DNA from: Arthrobacter_J sp038199985
GTDB lineage: Bacteria; Actinomycetota; Actinomycetes; Actinomycetales; Micrococcaceae
Direction: 5' to 3'
NCBI GenBank assembly: GCA_038199985.1
Contig: JBBPYK010000054.1
Span: 62,001 to 126,000, forward strand
DNA length: 64,000 bases
The notes beneath the pieces are model-generated. The model was given only the letters and a program-made list of their open reading frames with translations, was not told the origin of the DNA and made no database searches. Shown one piece after another: positions 16,760-25,995 of this stretch. Numbering within the stretch: the first letter of the stretch is position 1; every line of letters begins with the position of its first letter. The position numbers and the translations under genes were made by a program.

Positions 16760-17986
16760 ATGGAGGCACTGCGCATCGTGGAGGACGAGGTTCGCAGCCT
16801 CATTCGCCACAGGGGCCTGGATCCTGCCAACCAAAATTCAGAGGTGCGCCGCCTAGTTGACGCTGCCATCAGCGACTATGACGAGCGATCGCTCCTTGGC
16901 ATTGTCCCGCCGCTTGGGGCCCCAGAACGGGTAAGGCAGCACGTTTACGACGCTGTAGCTGGCTTTGGTGTCCTTCAGCCGCTTCTCGATGATCCAACGG
17001 TAGAAGAAGTCTGGATCAATTCGCCTTCGGAGATATACGTTGCCCGGGCGGGTGAATCGGAGCTTACGTCGTTGACACTTACGGAGCAGCAGGTGAAAGA
17101 CCTGGTGGAGCGGATGTTGAAATCGTCAGGACGCAGGCTTGACCTTTCGTCGCCCTTCGTGGATGCGGCTTTACCCGATGGTTCAAGACTGCACGTAGTC
17201 ATTCCAGACGTGACCAGACGTCACTGGGCCGTCAACATTAGGAAGTTCATCGCCCGTGCTACTCGGCTAGAACACCTAGTTGAGTTGGGGTCGATGACGC
17301 CGCAAGCGGCTCGGTTCCTCGGAGCATCCGTGGCGAGCGGGATGAATGTACTGGTATCGGGGGCAACTCAAGCCGGCAAAACAACCATGCTCAATTGTCT
17401 GGCTGCCGGGATAGGTTCCCGTGAGCGTGTGGTCACAGTCGAGGAAATATTCGAACTTCAACTACCCCTTCGCGACGTCGTTGGTCTGCAGTGCCGTCAG
17501 GCGAATCTGGAAGGTGGAGGCGAGATCCCCATGCGCCGGCTCGTCAAAGAAGCGCTACGAATGCGCCCTGACCGGCTCATCGTCGGAGAGGTGAGGGAAG
17601 CAGAAAGTCTGGATATGCTTATCGCTCTGAACTCGGGACTTCCTGGCATGTGTACGGTGCACGCAAACAGCGCGCACGATGCAGTAACCAAAATTTGTAC
17701 CCTGCCGTTGCTGGCTGGTGAAAACATTTCCAGCGCGTTCGTGGTCCCCACTGTCGCGTCATGCATCGATCTCGTTGTTCATTGTTCTCGATCCGCAACG
17801 GGTAAGCGTGAAGTAGCCGAGATCCTTGCGCTGGGACGCCGTGTTGAAAACGGCATCATCGAATCCACTTCACTTTTTCGTCGGGTCAACGGCGAACTCG
17901 TTGTGACCGCATCCGGGCTCACCGACGATGAAAAGCTTGTTCGCCGCGGGTACAACGTTTCCGAGCTGTTGGGAACGTACGCATGA
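16760..17986 (+). CDS. tadA: Tad secretion ATPase (TadA/CpaF)
   Basis: Cytoplasmic hexameric motor for assembly of Tad/Flp pili, 408 residues. It has the GspE-family layout: an N-terminal domain, Walker A GATQAGKTT (near residue 202), an Asp/Glu box (VTVEEIFELQL), Walker B RLIVGEVRE and the His box (GMCTVHANS). ATG start preceded by GGGGGAAC. It leads an operon whose next three genes overlap or abut. No TadZ/CpaE-like localisation gene or prepilin peptidase is in the window. Confidence 0.92.
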   Translation: MEALRIVEDEVRSLIRHRGLDPANQNSEVRRLVDAAISDYDERSLLGIVPPLGAPERVRQHVYDAVAGFGVLQPLLDDPTVEEVWINSPSEIYVARAGESELTSLTLTEQQVKDLVERMLKSSGRRLDLSSPFVDAALPDGSRLHVVIPDVTRRHWAVNIRKFIARATRLEHLVELGSMTPQAARFLGASVASGMNVLVSGATQAGKTTMLNCLAAGIGSRERVVTVEEIFELQLPLRDVVGLQCRQANLEGGGEIPMRRLVKEALRMRPDRLIVGEVREAESLDMLIALNSGLPGMCTVHANSAHDAVTKICTLPLLAGENISSAFVVPTVASCIDLVVHCSRSATGKREVAEILALGRRVENGIIESTSLFRRVNGELVVTASGLTDDEKLVRRGYNVSELLGTYA

Positions 17987-18837
17987 CAGCGATTGTCGGG
18001 TTACTCATGGGGATCGGGCTGTTCCTGATCTGGTGGTCTTGCTGGCCGGTCGTGGAGAAGACCAAAACAGCAGCGCGCAGGAGCAAAATCAACGAACTTC
18101 TTATCCAAGCGGGAGTTGAACGAGTCTCGGCCAATGGCCTAGTCCTGTCATGCGTCGTGGTGGGGATGTTCGTCTTCTTGCTCGTCAATGTGCTGACGGG
18201 AGCCCCGCCCGTGGCGGCGTGTTTCGGATTGTTCGGGTCCGCCGTTCCCTTTGTCATTGTCCAGTGGCGTGCGAAACAACGCAGGGCTTCGCTTCGAGAA
18301 CTATGGCCGGATGTTGTGGACCATCTGCGGTCAGCCATCCGGGCCGGTCTATCACTACCTGAAGCTCTCATTCAGCTCAGCGAGAAGGGGCCAGAGGAGC
18401 TACGGAGTGCTTTCCACGAGTTTGGGGCTGACTACAGGTCAGGAGGGCGGTTCGATGATGCCCTACTTTTACTAAAAGCCAGGCTCGCTGACCCAGTGGG
18501 AGACAGGATCATCGAGGCATTGAGGATGACTCGCGAAGTTGGGGGTTCGGACCTCGGACGACTTCTGGGAACACTCGCTGAATTTCTTCGTGACAGCGCG
18601 AGAACGCGTAGCGAACTTGAAGCCAGACAATCGTGGACAGTCAGTGCCGCTCGCCTTGCCGTCGCTGCGCCTTGGATCATCCTTATGCTGCTCGCGACTA
18701 GGCCTGAGGCTGTAGAGGCGTACAACACGACGGCCGGTGTTGGCGTACTGGTCGCCGGGCTGTTGGTCTCCGTTTTCTGCTATTGGCTGATGATTAAAAT
18801 CGGTGCATTGCCCGAGGACGAGAGGGTACTTCAGTGA
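17983..18837 (+). CDS. tadB: Tad pilus platform protein TadB
   Basis: A 284-residue inner-membrane protein with hydrophobic segments near the N-terminus (two), and two near the C-terminus, flanking a cytoplasmic GspF (T2SSF) domain (LWPDVVDHLRSAIRAGLSLPEALIQL; ALRMTREVGGSDLGRLL). It would transmit ATPase motion to the growing pilus. Start ATG overlaps the tadA stop by four bases, and its own stop overlaps tadC. Confidence 0.88.
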   Translation: MTAIVGLLMGIGLFLIWWSCWPVVEKTKTAARRSKINELLIQAGVERVSANGLVLSCVVVGMFVFLLVNVLTGAPPVAACFGLFGSAVPFVIVQWRAKQRRASLRELWPDVVDHLRSAIRAGLSLPEALIQLSEKGPEELRSAFHEFGADYRSGGRFDDALLLLKARLADPVGDRIIEALRMTREVGGSDLGRLLGTLAEFLRDSARTRSELEARQSWTVSAARLAVAAPWIILMLLATRPEAVEAYNTTAGVGVLVAGLLVSVFCYWLMIKIGALPEDERVLQ

Positions 18838-19775
18838 CCACCTATGTAGCTTGGAGCGCGCTGCTGGGATCCGCTCTCGGCTCTGGATTGTGGCTTAGCT
18901 TTGTTCGCTTACCGGTGATGCGGAAGCGTCGCTTCGTGGAGCGGGTTGCACCCCAACTCAAGTCCTTGGATGCAGGTTCTAGGTTGTTTCGCGCGGTGGG
19001 TGACAACATCACACCGTTTGGTCCATTAGAGCGGATATTTCGGCCCGTCCTACACGATGCTGTCAGGCGGCTCAACAGATTCAACCCAGTTTCGGGATCC
19101 CTCGCTAAACGCTTAGCCCAATCCGGAACGAGCAAAAGCGTTGTAGATTTTCGTGCTGAACAAATCATTTGGGGCGGACTGGGTATTCTCGCGGGCGCCG
19201 CATTCTTGGGTGTGCTCGCTAGCAACGGCACCTTCAACGGATTTCTAGGCCTAGTAGTGCTGCTTGGGTTCGCCGTTGGTGGTTTCGTCTTTCGCGATTA
19301 CGTACTGGGAATGAAGATTAAGAGCAGAGAAGCCAAAATGTTGGCTGAATTTCCTAGCTTGGCCGAGCTGATGGCTTTAGCAGTGAGCGCTGGGGAAAGT
19401 GCGGTGGGAGCCCTTGAGCGCATCTGCCGCACCGCCCACGGTGAACTCAGCAAGGAATTTGCCACAGTACTCGCTGAAACCAGATCAGGGATACCTCTAT
19501 TGTCCGCGTTGAAGAGCTTTTCCAACCGCACAGAACTGGCACCACTGGCGCGTTTCGTGGACGGAATCACCGTGGCGGTCGAGCGAGGCACACCGTTGGC
19601 GGATGTCCTGCGCGCTCAGGCTCAGGACGTTCGAGACATGGCAAAGCGCGAACTCATGGAATCGGCTGGGCGCAAGGAGATAGGGATGATGGTCCCGCTG
19701 GTTTTCGGAGTTCTCCCACTGTCCGTTGTTTTCGCCATCTTCCCCGGAATAGCTCTATTGAATCTGGGTCTCTAA
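18834..19775 (+). CDS. tadC: Tad pilus platform protein TadC
   Basis: Second T2SSF-domain platform protein, 313 residues, with GTG start overlapping tadB by four bases. The GspF-like core is FPSLAELMALAVSAGESAVGALERI and GTPLADVLRAQAQDVRDMAKRELMESAGRKEIGMMVPL, the latter typical of TadC. Membrane segments lie at the start, middle and end. Works with TadB as the membrane base of the pilus. Confidence 0.88.
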   Translation: MTTYVAWSALLGSALGSGLWLSFVRLPVMRKRRFVERVAPQLKSLDAGSRLFRAVGDNITPFGPLERIFRPVLHDAVRRLNRFNPVSGSLAKRLAQSGTSKSVVDFRAEQIIWGGLGILAGAAFLGVLASNGTFNGFLGLVVLLGFAVGGFVFRDYVLGMKIKSREAKMLAEFPSLAELMALAVSAGESAVGALERICRTAHGELSKEFATVLAETRSGIPLLSALKSFSNRTELAPLARFVDGITVAVERGTPLADVLRAQAQDVRDMAKRELMESAGRKEIGMMVPLVFGVLPLSVVFAIFPGIALLNLGL

Positions 19776-19820
19776 AAACACCTTCGATCACGCTGAACAA
19801 ACCGATATATCAGTCCCATC

Positions 19821-20072
19821 ATGAAAAGGAAAATCACTATGCGTCTCACCATCAATTCCGTTCGCAGGCTCGCTCTCCTCCCGAGTTTCGGAGCGGCGCT
19901 AATGCTGCGAGTCGCCGTAGCACGGGACTCACGCGACGGAGAGCGCGGAGACGTCCCCGGTTGGGTCATGATTACTCTCATGTCGGCTGTGCTCGTCGCT
20001 GGGTTGCTGGCCCTGGCTCAGGAACAGTTAGCTGCCATGTTTCAGGACGCCATGGGCAGGATCACAGGGTAG
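19821..20072 (+). CDS. Small Flp-pilin-like protein
   Basis: An 83-residue protein with a basic N-terminal leader of about 45 residues and one hydrophobic segment (WVMITLMSAVLVAGLLALA), then a short amphipathic tail. By position, size and layout it is the candidate structural pilin. It lacks the usual Flp processing context with Glu at +5 and Tyr (…EY); the segment instead starts RGDVPGWVMIT. It may be a divergent pilin or a pilin-like accessory. Starts 45 bases after tadC; tadE begins directly after its stop. Confidence 0.65.
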   Translation: MKRKITMRLTINSVRRLALLPSFGAALMLRVAVARDSRDGERGDVPGWVMITLMSAVLVAGLLALAQEQLAAMFQDAMGRITG

Positions 20073-20492
20073 GTGAAGGACATCGTCCAGAGGCTTCGCT
20101 CCCGGCTGAAGGACGCCTTGCGCTCCTCCGATAGCGGAGCAGCTGTGGTGGATTTCGTTATGGTTGGGGGCTTGCTGACGCTCATTTTCATTTCAATCAT
20201 CCAGCTCACGCTGGTTTTACATGTCCGCAATACACTGATCGACGCTGCAGCCTCAGGAGCTCGGTACGGGACACTCGCAGACCGTACGCCTGCTGATGCT
20301 GAGGGTCGTACAGAAACTCTGATTCGAGGGTCTATTAGCGGCTCTTTTGCCCAGGACATAAGCGTCGCGCAGGACAACGCCTTTGGCGTGCCGACATTGA
20401 GAGTAACCGTTCGTGCACCGCTTCCAGTCATTGGGCTCTTCGGGCCGTCGAACGTGATGGAGGTGACCGGGCATGCTGCTCTCCAGGAGTGA
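20073..20492 (+). CDS. TadE-like pseudopilin
   Basis: A 139-residue TadE-family protein: basic leader, then a hydrophobic helix (GAAVVDFVMVGGLLTLIFISIIQ) with Asp where many family members have Glu, and a soluble C-terminal domain. Expected to be a minor pilus component processed by the prepilin peptidase. GTG start at the base following the pilin-like gene's stop. It overlaps the next gene by 20 bases. Confidence 0.78.
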   Translation: MKDIVQRLRSRLKDALRSSDSGAAVVDFVMVGGLLTLIFISIIQLTLVLHVRNTLIDAAASGARYGTLADRTPADAEGRTETLIRGSISGSFAQDISVAQDNAFGVPTLRVTVRAPLPVIGLFGPSNVMEVTGHAALQE

Positions 20493-20958
20493 CCGCCATT
20501 TTAAGACACTAAACGCCAGGATCAGGCGGGCAGCGTGTCCAGAACCCAATGCGAGGGAGCGGGGGAGCGCGGTGTTGGAGTTCGTTGTTCTTGGGTTGTT
20601 GTTGCTTGTACCCATGGTGTACATCATCATCACAGCTGCCCAGCTACAGGGAGGATCGTTTGCCGTGGTTGGAGCCGCGGATCAGGCCGCGAAAGTCTAC
20701 GTGGCGGCTGAAGCGCCAGGGGAGGGCGAAGCATTTGCCCGACGAGCCGCAGCTGTGGCTGTTGCTGATTTCGGCTTCGATCCAGCGACACTGGACATGC
20801 GGATTTCGTGCTCCGAGGTCTGTCTGACGCCGGGTTCATTCGTCACAGTGGACGTGACGGTTCCAGTACCGTTGCCCTTTGTGCCACGGTTCGGCGGCAA
20901 CTCAACGATGGGCGTGGTGCATTCAACGTCTACCCAGATAGTGGAGCGCTTCGGATGA
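20473..20958 (+). CDS. TadE/TadF-like pseudopilin
   Basis: A 161-residue protein with a basic leader of about 30 residues and the pilin-like helix GSAVLEFVVLGLLLLVPMVYII, where Gly is followed at +5 by Glu, the classic prepilin cleavage context. The rest is a soluble domain with two cysteines (CSEVC) that may form a disulphide. Overlaps the preceding and following genes, in keeping with coupled production of pilus parts. Confidence 0.75.
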   Translation: MLLSRSDRHFKTLNARIRRAACPEPNARERGSAVLEFVVLGLLLLVPMVYIIITAAQLQGGSFAVVGAADQAAKVYVAAEAPGEGEAFARRAAAVAVADFGFDPATLDMRISCSEVCLTPGSFVTVDVTVPVPLPFVPRFGGNSTMGVVHSTSTQIVERFG

Positions 20959-21434
20959 TGGGCGTGAACGGTAGAGGAGATAAGTGGCAACCGGAGCGCG
21001 AAGGTGATGAATCTGGACAGGTCATGATCCTGGTCATTGGTTACGTCATTCTCACGCTCATGGTTCTTACCGTGGTTATGGCTATATCCGCTGTCTATCT
21101 CGAGCACAAGAAACTTCTTTCAGTTGCTGACAGTGCGTCGCTCGCGGCGTCCGACAATTTCGGCGTCGGAGAGGTCCAGGATGGAACGAGCGGCCCCGCC
21201 CCCGCGCTAACGAACACTTCAGTCCAAGCTGCAACGGCCAAATACATGTCAGACACAGGCGCGGCAGCTCAATTCAACAATCTCTCCATATCGGGACAGA
21301 CAGGTGCTCCGGAAGGAAGGACTGCGCGCGTGGTCCTCACTGCAGTAGTTCACCCGCCCATCGTGAACTACTTGGTGCCAGCCGGAATAGATATCGTCGT
21401 CGTCAGCGAGGCCAGACCGCAGCTTGGACGATAA
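20955..21434 (+). CDS. TadG-like/Rv3658-region-type pilus-assembly protein
   Basis: A 159-residue protein with one hydrophobic segment (GQVMILVIGYVILTLMVLTVVMAISAVYLEH) and a soluble domain with AASDNFG, as in actinobacterial Tad-locus proteins related to the TadG N-terminal region. I chose ATG at 20955, which overlaps the stop of the previous gene by four bases; a longer frame back to 20808 lies wholly inside that gene. Exact role unknown; probably the last gene of the Tad operon. Confidence 0.68.
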   Translation: MMGVNGRGDKWQPEREGDESGQVMILVIGYVILTLMVLTVVMAISAVYLEHKKLLSVADSASLAASDNFGVGEVQDGTSGPAPALTNTSVQAATAKYMSDTGAAAQFNNLSISGQTGAPEGRTARVVLTAVVHPPIVNYLVPAGIDIVVVSEARPQLGR

Positions 21435-21480
21435 GCGTTGAATGATGAGACGAGTGGCTATGACGTAGTCTGTAAGGACC

Positions 21481-22596
21481 ATGGCAGCTACTGATTTTTC
21501 AGCGGAAATCCGCACACTTCGCGCAACGTATACATCCATTGTGAACGTATCCAATGTGGATGAATTGAAAGAGGATATTGAAGATCTGAGCGCGCAGGCC
21601 GCAGCACCGAACCTTTGGGATGACCCGGCTGCAGGGCAGAAGGTCACCTCTAGGTTGTCGCACCGACAGACGTCGCTGGAGCGCCTTCGTCGACTCGAAT
21701 CCAGAATCGACGACCTTGAGGTCCTCGTGGAACTTAGCGAGGAAGAACACGACGCGCCCGCACTGGAAGAAGCGGAAAGGGAACTACAAGCCCTCCAAAA
21801 AGCACTCCAGAATCTGGAGATCGTGACGCTACTCGCCGGCGAGTACGACGAACGTGAGGCAGTCGTGACCATTAGGTCCGGCGCTGGTGGCGTAGACGCA
21901 GCGGACTTTGCCGAGATGCTCCTGCGGATGTATCTGCGCTGGGCAGAGCGCAAAGGCTTTTCAACACACATTCTTGACACTTCCTACGCGGAGGAAGCCG
22001 GACTCAAATCCGCGACGTTCGAGGTCAAAGCACCTTATGCCTACGGGACGCTGTCGGTGGAAGCGGGTACGCACCGGCTGGTACGCATCAGTCCTTTTGA
22101 CAATCAGGGGCGTCGCCAGACTTCCTTCGCGGCGGTTGAAGTTATTCCTCTGATCGAGCAAACGGACAGCATCGACATCCCAGACAATGAGATCAAGGTG
22201 GATGTTTTCCGTTCCTCGGGTCCCGGCGGACAGTCAGTCAACACGACGGACTCGGCTGTAAGACTCACACATCTCCCTACGGGGGTGGTGGTTTCGATGC
22301 AGAATGAAAAGTCGCAGCTTCAAAACCGTGCGGCCGCTCTTCGAGTGCTCCAGTCAAGGCTGCTTGTGCTGAAGAAACAGGAGGAGAACGCCGAGAAGAA
22401 GGCGTTGGCGGGAGACGTGAAGGCGTCGTGGGGTGACCAGATGCGATCCTACGTGCTGAACCCTTATCAGATGGTGAAGGATCTTCGCACGGAACACGAA
22501 GTGGGCAATCCATCGGCGGTGTTCGACGGTGAAATCGACGATTTCATCGATGCGGGCATTCGCTGGCGGACCAATAGCCGCAACGCTCACGGTTAA
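21481..22596 (+). CDS. prfB: Peptide chain release factor 2
   Basis: Terminates translation at UGA and UAA. The 371-residue protein has the anticodon-like SPF tripeptide (RISPFDNQGRRQTSF) and the GGQ peptidyl-hydrolysis motif (SSGPGGQSVNTTDSA). The frame is continuous from ATG at 21481, so the programmed +1 frameshift that autoregulates prfB in many bacteria is absent. It begins the conserved prfB-ftsE-ftsX-smpB gene order. Confidence 0.96.
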   Translation: MAATDFSAEIRTLRATYTSIVNVSNVDELKEDIEDLSAQAAAPNLWDDPAAGQKVTSRLSHRQTSLERLRRLESRIDDLEVLVELSEEEHDAPALEEAERELQALQKALQNLEIVTLLAGEYDEREAVVTIRSGAGGVDAADFAEMLLRMYLRWAERKGFSTHILDTSYAEEAGLKSATFEVKAPYAYGTLSVEAGTHRLVRISPFDNQGRRQTSFAAVEVIPLIEQTDSIDIPDNEIKVDVFRSSGPGGQSVNTTDSAVRLTHLPTGVVVSMQNEKSQLQNRAAALRVLQSRLLVLKKQEENAEKKALAGDVKASWGDQMRSYVLNPYQMVKDLRTEHEVGNPSAVFDGEIDDFIDAGIRWRTNSRNAHG

Positions 22597-22757
22597 ACTG
22601 TCTGTCGCTTTCTCCGAAAACCGTTCAGGGCCTGACGACACGCTAGAACGGCGTCGCCGTGATCAACGAGATGGCTCGCTATAGTCAAAGAGCCGGAACA
22701 TTCTTCCCCAAACAAAAGCCCAATGTCCGGCGTGACAGTTTTGGGCGCAGAGTAGTC

Positions 22758-23459
22758 ATGATTCGATTTGATCAGGTCACGAAGATCTACGACCAAAATT
22801 CCCGTCCTGCCTTGGACGCGGTGAGCATAGACGTTGACCGCGGTGAGTTCGTTTTTCTGGTCGGAGCTTCCGGCTCCGGAAAGTCTACTTTTCTCCGTCT
22901 CGTGCTCAAGGAAGATCGCGCATCCCGGGGATCTGTGTACGTCGCCGGGCAAAACGTGGCGAATATCCCCAGTTGGAGAGTTCCAAAGCTCCGGCGCGGA
23001 ATAGGCGTTGTTTTTCAGGACTTTCGTCTGTTGCCGAACAAGAATGTTTTCTCCAACGTCGCTTTCGCCATGCAGGTTATTGGCCGAAGCCGTGCCGTCA
23101 TTCGGGAAACGGTACCGGAAGTCCTCAAGACCGTCGGGCTGGAAGGCAAAAATTTGCGCTTGCCCCACGAACTTTCCGGTGGTGAGCAGCAGCGTGTGGC
23201 GATTGCCCGCGCGATAGTCAACAAGCCAGGCATCCTGCTGGCAGATGAACCTACAGGTAACCTCGACCCGACTACATCTGCGGGAATTATGAGCGTCCTG
23301 GACCGCATTAATCAAAATGGCACGACGGTTGTGATGGCAACCCATGACGACGACATTGTGAATTCAATGCGGAAGCGTGTCGTAGAACTGCGTGACGGTC
23401 TCGTGGTGCGCGATGAAGCGCACGGTATCTACATTGGAGAGACGAAGGTCGCTGAATGA
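22758..23459 (+). CDS. ftsE: Cell division ATP-binding protein FtsE
   Basis: ATPase of the FtsEX complex that couples septal cell-wall hydrolysis to division. A 233-residue protein from ATG at 22758 (MIRFDQVTKIYD); a longer frame back to 22659 adds residues unlike the family. Motifs are Walker A (GASGSGKST), Q-loop (VFQDFRLLPNKNVFSNVAFA), signature (LSGGEQQRVAIARA) and Walker B (LLADEPTGNLD). Overlaps ftsX by four bases (ATGA). Confidence 0.96.
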   Translation: MIRFDQVTKIYDQNSRPALDAVSIDVDRGEFVFLVGASGSGKSTFLRLVLKEDRASRGSVYVAGQNVANIPSWRVPKLRRGIGVVFQDFRLLPNKNVFSNVAFAMQVIGRSRAVIRETVPEVLKTVGLEGKNLRLPHELSGGEQQRVAIARAIVNKPGILLADEPTGNLDPTTSAGIMSVLDRINQNGTTVVMATHDDDIVNSMRKRVVELRDGLVVRDEAHGIYIGETKVAE

Positions 23460-24370
23460 GGCTTGCTTTTATTCTCGGTGAGATCGGCTCGGGCCTACGC
23501 CGAAACCTGTCGATGGTTGTTTCCGTAATTCTTGTGACATTTGTGTCGTTGACGTTCGTTGGGGCAGCCGGACTGCTCCAACTGCAGATCAACCAGATGA
23601 AGGGCTACTGGTACGACAAGGTGCAAGTGGCCGTCTTCCTATGTGGTGACTCATCCTCGGCGGCAACATGCGCGCAGGGGCCGGTGACGGACGAACAGCG
23701 TGATGGTATCCGCGATGTGCTGAGCTCTCCTACGGTCCAGCAGTATGTGGACACTGTTGAGTACGAATCGCAGGAACAGGCCCTGGCTCACTTTCGAGAC
23801 CAGTTCGCGAACTCGCCTATTGTCGATTCAGTCACGGCGGATCAACTGCCCGAATCTTTCAGAGTGAGCTTGCAGAACCCCGAAAAATACGAAGTCATCA
23901 ATGAGGCCTTCTCGTCGTTGCCCGGTGTTGAAGTGGTGATCGATCAACGCGAACTGCTTGAGAAGGTTTTCTCTGTCATTAACTTTGCATCGGGCGTAGC
24001 GCTCGTAATTGCCGGGGTAATGCTTGTCTGTGCAATTTTGCTGATCGCCACGACGATCAGGCTCTCTGCCTTTAGCCGACGGCGGGAGACTGGCATCATG
24101 CGGCTTGTCGGCGCGTCCAAAGCTGTTATTCAATTGCCGTTCGTTCTGGAGGGTGTGATCGCGGCGGTCATCGGAGCGGCCCTGGCTTCAGGCACACTGT
24201 GGTCGATTTCGCATTTCGCCATTGGCGGGTGGCTGGCGAAGCAGTACCCTGAAACTGCCTTCATCTCCTCGATGCAAGTGCTGTGGATTGCGCCTGGATT
24301 GATTCTCTTGGCTGTGCTTCTGGCCGGACTATCCTCATTGTTAACCCTCCGGCGGTACTTAAAGGTTTAG
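23456..24370 (+). CDS. ftsX: Cell division membrane protein FtsX
   Basis: Membrane partner of FtsE, 304 residues with four transmembrane segments (about 20-42, 175-200, 225-250, 275-295) and a large extracytoplasmic domain between the first two, which would activate a wall hydrolase. Has the MacB/FtsX-like core RRRETGIMRLVGASKAVI. The extracellular loop carries a Cys pair (FLCGDSSSAATC) as in actinobacterial FtsX. The next gene, an M23 hydrolase, is its likely partner. Confidence 0.95.
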   Translation: MRLAFILGEIGSGLRRNLSMVVSVILVTFVSLTFVGAAGLLQLQINQMKGYWYDKVQVAVFLCGDSSSAATCAQGPVTDEQRDGIRDVLSSPTVQQYVDTVEYESQEQALAHFRDQFANSPIVDSVTADQLPESFRVSLQNPEKYEVINEAFSSLPGVEVVIDQRELLEKVFSVINFASGVALVIAGVMLVCAILLIATTIRLSAFSRRRETGIMRLVGASKAVIQLPFVLEGVIAAVIGAALASGTLWSISHFAIGGWLAKQYPETAFISSMQVLWIAPGLILLAVLLAGLSSLLTLRRYLKV

Positions 24371-24399
24371 AGTAGTGACTTGTGAGGAAAGTAGAAACT

Positions 24400-25920
24400 A
24401 TGCAGTCGATGAAATTTGGTAGGGGACGCCTGAACGGCGGTCCCTACGGCTTCAGTGCGCTCGTGGGTACAGCGCTGGTCACGGTCCTAACCGTGTCTGT
24501 TGGGGTTGCCGGTGTAGCGCAAGCGGAAGATTTGGATGACCAGAACTCTGCTTTGAAGAAGAAAATCGAGAACGTCCAAGAGTCTCTGGAATTTCTGGAC
24601 ACGGACATAGCTGAGACCGTCGCGATGCTCGAGACTTATCAGGGTCAACTACCAGCGGCTCAGCAGGAGCTTGCCGACGCCCAGGGCCGGGTGGTTGAAG
24701 CGACCAACGAAGTCAATGGACTGTCACAGCGGGTGGACCTCGCCCAGCAGACCAAGGACAAGATCTCCCAGCAGATTGATCAGGACAAAGCAGAGATGAC
24801 CGAGACCAAAAAGGTCATCGGTCAAATTGCCACTCAGGCGTACAAGAATGGTGGCGTTCCTTCAAGTATTTCTTTGATTCTCGGAGCAGACGGCGCCGAT
24901 AACCTCACGAGTTCCATAAACCTTGCGGATCAGGCGATGCGAAGCCAAGGTGCGGCAATGGACCGGTTGGCTCAGCAGAATGCTACAAATGCCAATTCTG
25001 AGGCGCGTCTTGTTTCCGTCGAGACGGAAATCCGCGATCTCAAAGCGCAGGCAGAAGAGGCACTCGCGCGTGAGCAGGGCGCACGCGATGATGCTGCGTC
25101 ACAGAAGGAGCACGTCGATAAGCTCATTGCAGACACTTCCTCCCTGTCCGCCAAACTCGAGGCACAGCGACCAGTCGTTCAGAAGAAGCTGGAGCAGACG
25201 AGAGCTGCGCAGGAGGCTATTCAGGAGCAGATAGCCGAACGTCAGCGCAAATTGTTGGAAGAAGCTCGTCGACAGGCCGAGGAGCAACGGCGTCAGGCTG
25301 CTGCTGCCGAGGCCGCAGCTGAAAAGGCTGCGGCTGCCGCTGCGGCTGCAGAGAAGGCACGTCAGGAGCAGATCGAACGTGATCGCCGTGAAGCGGCTAA
25401 GAACAATCGCCCGGCACCGCCGCCGCCACCCCCGGTAAAGCCAGCACCGGCGCCAGCACCGGCACCGGCACCTGTCGCCCCTGGTAGTCCTTCCGCGTTC
25501 GGTTTGAAGTATCCCGTCAACGCTCCTATCTCATCCGGCTTCGGATGGCGCCCGACGCCGTCGGGCACGATCGACTTTGGCGGCATCGGTGGTTATCTGC
25601 ATAGCGGAATTGATTTCGCTCCGCCTTGTGGCACACCGGTCTACGCCCCGGCGAGCGGGGAAGTCTGGTACGCGGATCAGGGCGGCGGACAGATGGTTGG
25701 CACCGGAAACCGTATTGTGATCAATCATGGAATTGTTCGCGGCAACGTCTTAGCAACCAATTTTTACCACCTTCAGAGTATGAGCGTTTATTCAGGGCAA
25801 CGGGTGAGCGCTGGCCAACTCATTGGTCGTGTGGGTAACACGGGCAACTCTTCTGGGTGCCATCTTCATTTCGAGACCATGTTGAACGGGGAGCTAGTGA
25901 ACCCGATGGGCCTCATGTAG
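24400..25920 (+). CDS. Secreted coiled-coil M23 peptidase, likely FtsEX partner
   Basis: A 506-residue exported protein (start ATG 24400 with GAGGAAAG upstream; a GTG at 24382 is possible). Signal peptide to about residue 42 (VAQAEDLD), long coiled coil to about 310 that becomes Ala/Glu/Arg-rich, a Pro-Ala linker, then an M23/LytM domain. Zinc ligands look intact: LHSGIDFA (H-x3-D) and GCHLHFE (H-x-H). The layout is that of EnvC/CwlO-type FtsEX partners, here with a probably active endopeptidase. It follows ftsX by 29 bases. Confidence 0.9.
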   Translation: MQSMKFGRGRLNGGPYGFSALVGTALVTVLTVSVGVAGVAQAEDLDDQNSALKKKIENVQESLEFLDTDIAETVAMLETYQGQLPAAQQELADAQGRVVEATNEVNGLSQRVDLAQQTKDKISQQIDQDKAEMTETKKVIGQIATQAYKNGGVPSSISLILGADGADNLTSSINLADQAMRSQGAAMDRLAQQNATNANSEARLVSVETEIRDLKAQAEEALAREQGARDDAASQKEHVDKLIADTSSLSAKLEAQRPVVQKKLEQTRAAQEAIQEQIAERQRKLLEEARRQAEEQRRQAAAAEAAAEKAAAAAAAAEKARQEQIERDRREAAKNNRPAPPPPPPVKPAPAPAPAPAPVAPGSPSAFGLKYPVNAPISSGFGWRPTPSGTIDFGGIGGYLHSGIDFAPPCGTPVYAPASGEVWYADQGGGQMVGTGNRIVINHGIVRGNVLATNFYHLQSMSVYSGQRVSAGQLIGRVGNTGNSSGCHLHFETMLNGELVNPMGLM

Positions 25921-25995
25921 ACGTGTAGAGTAGACCGCGTTGTTCACTGCCCAACTGACGCGATGGGCGTCCATTATTGCCGAAGGAGTTGTGCT

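Noticed and set aside
21481..22596. Programmed frameshift in prfB
   Set aside because: The frame is continuous from the first ATG through the GGQ motif, with no early in-frame TGA.
25280..25470. Low-complexity DNA repeat
   Set aside because: This is the Ala/Glu/Arg-rich coiled-coil end and Pro-Ala linker of the M23 protein, a normal feature of this family.
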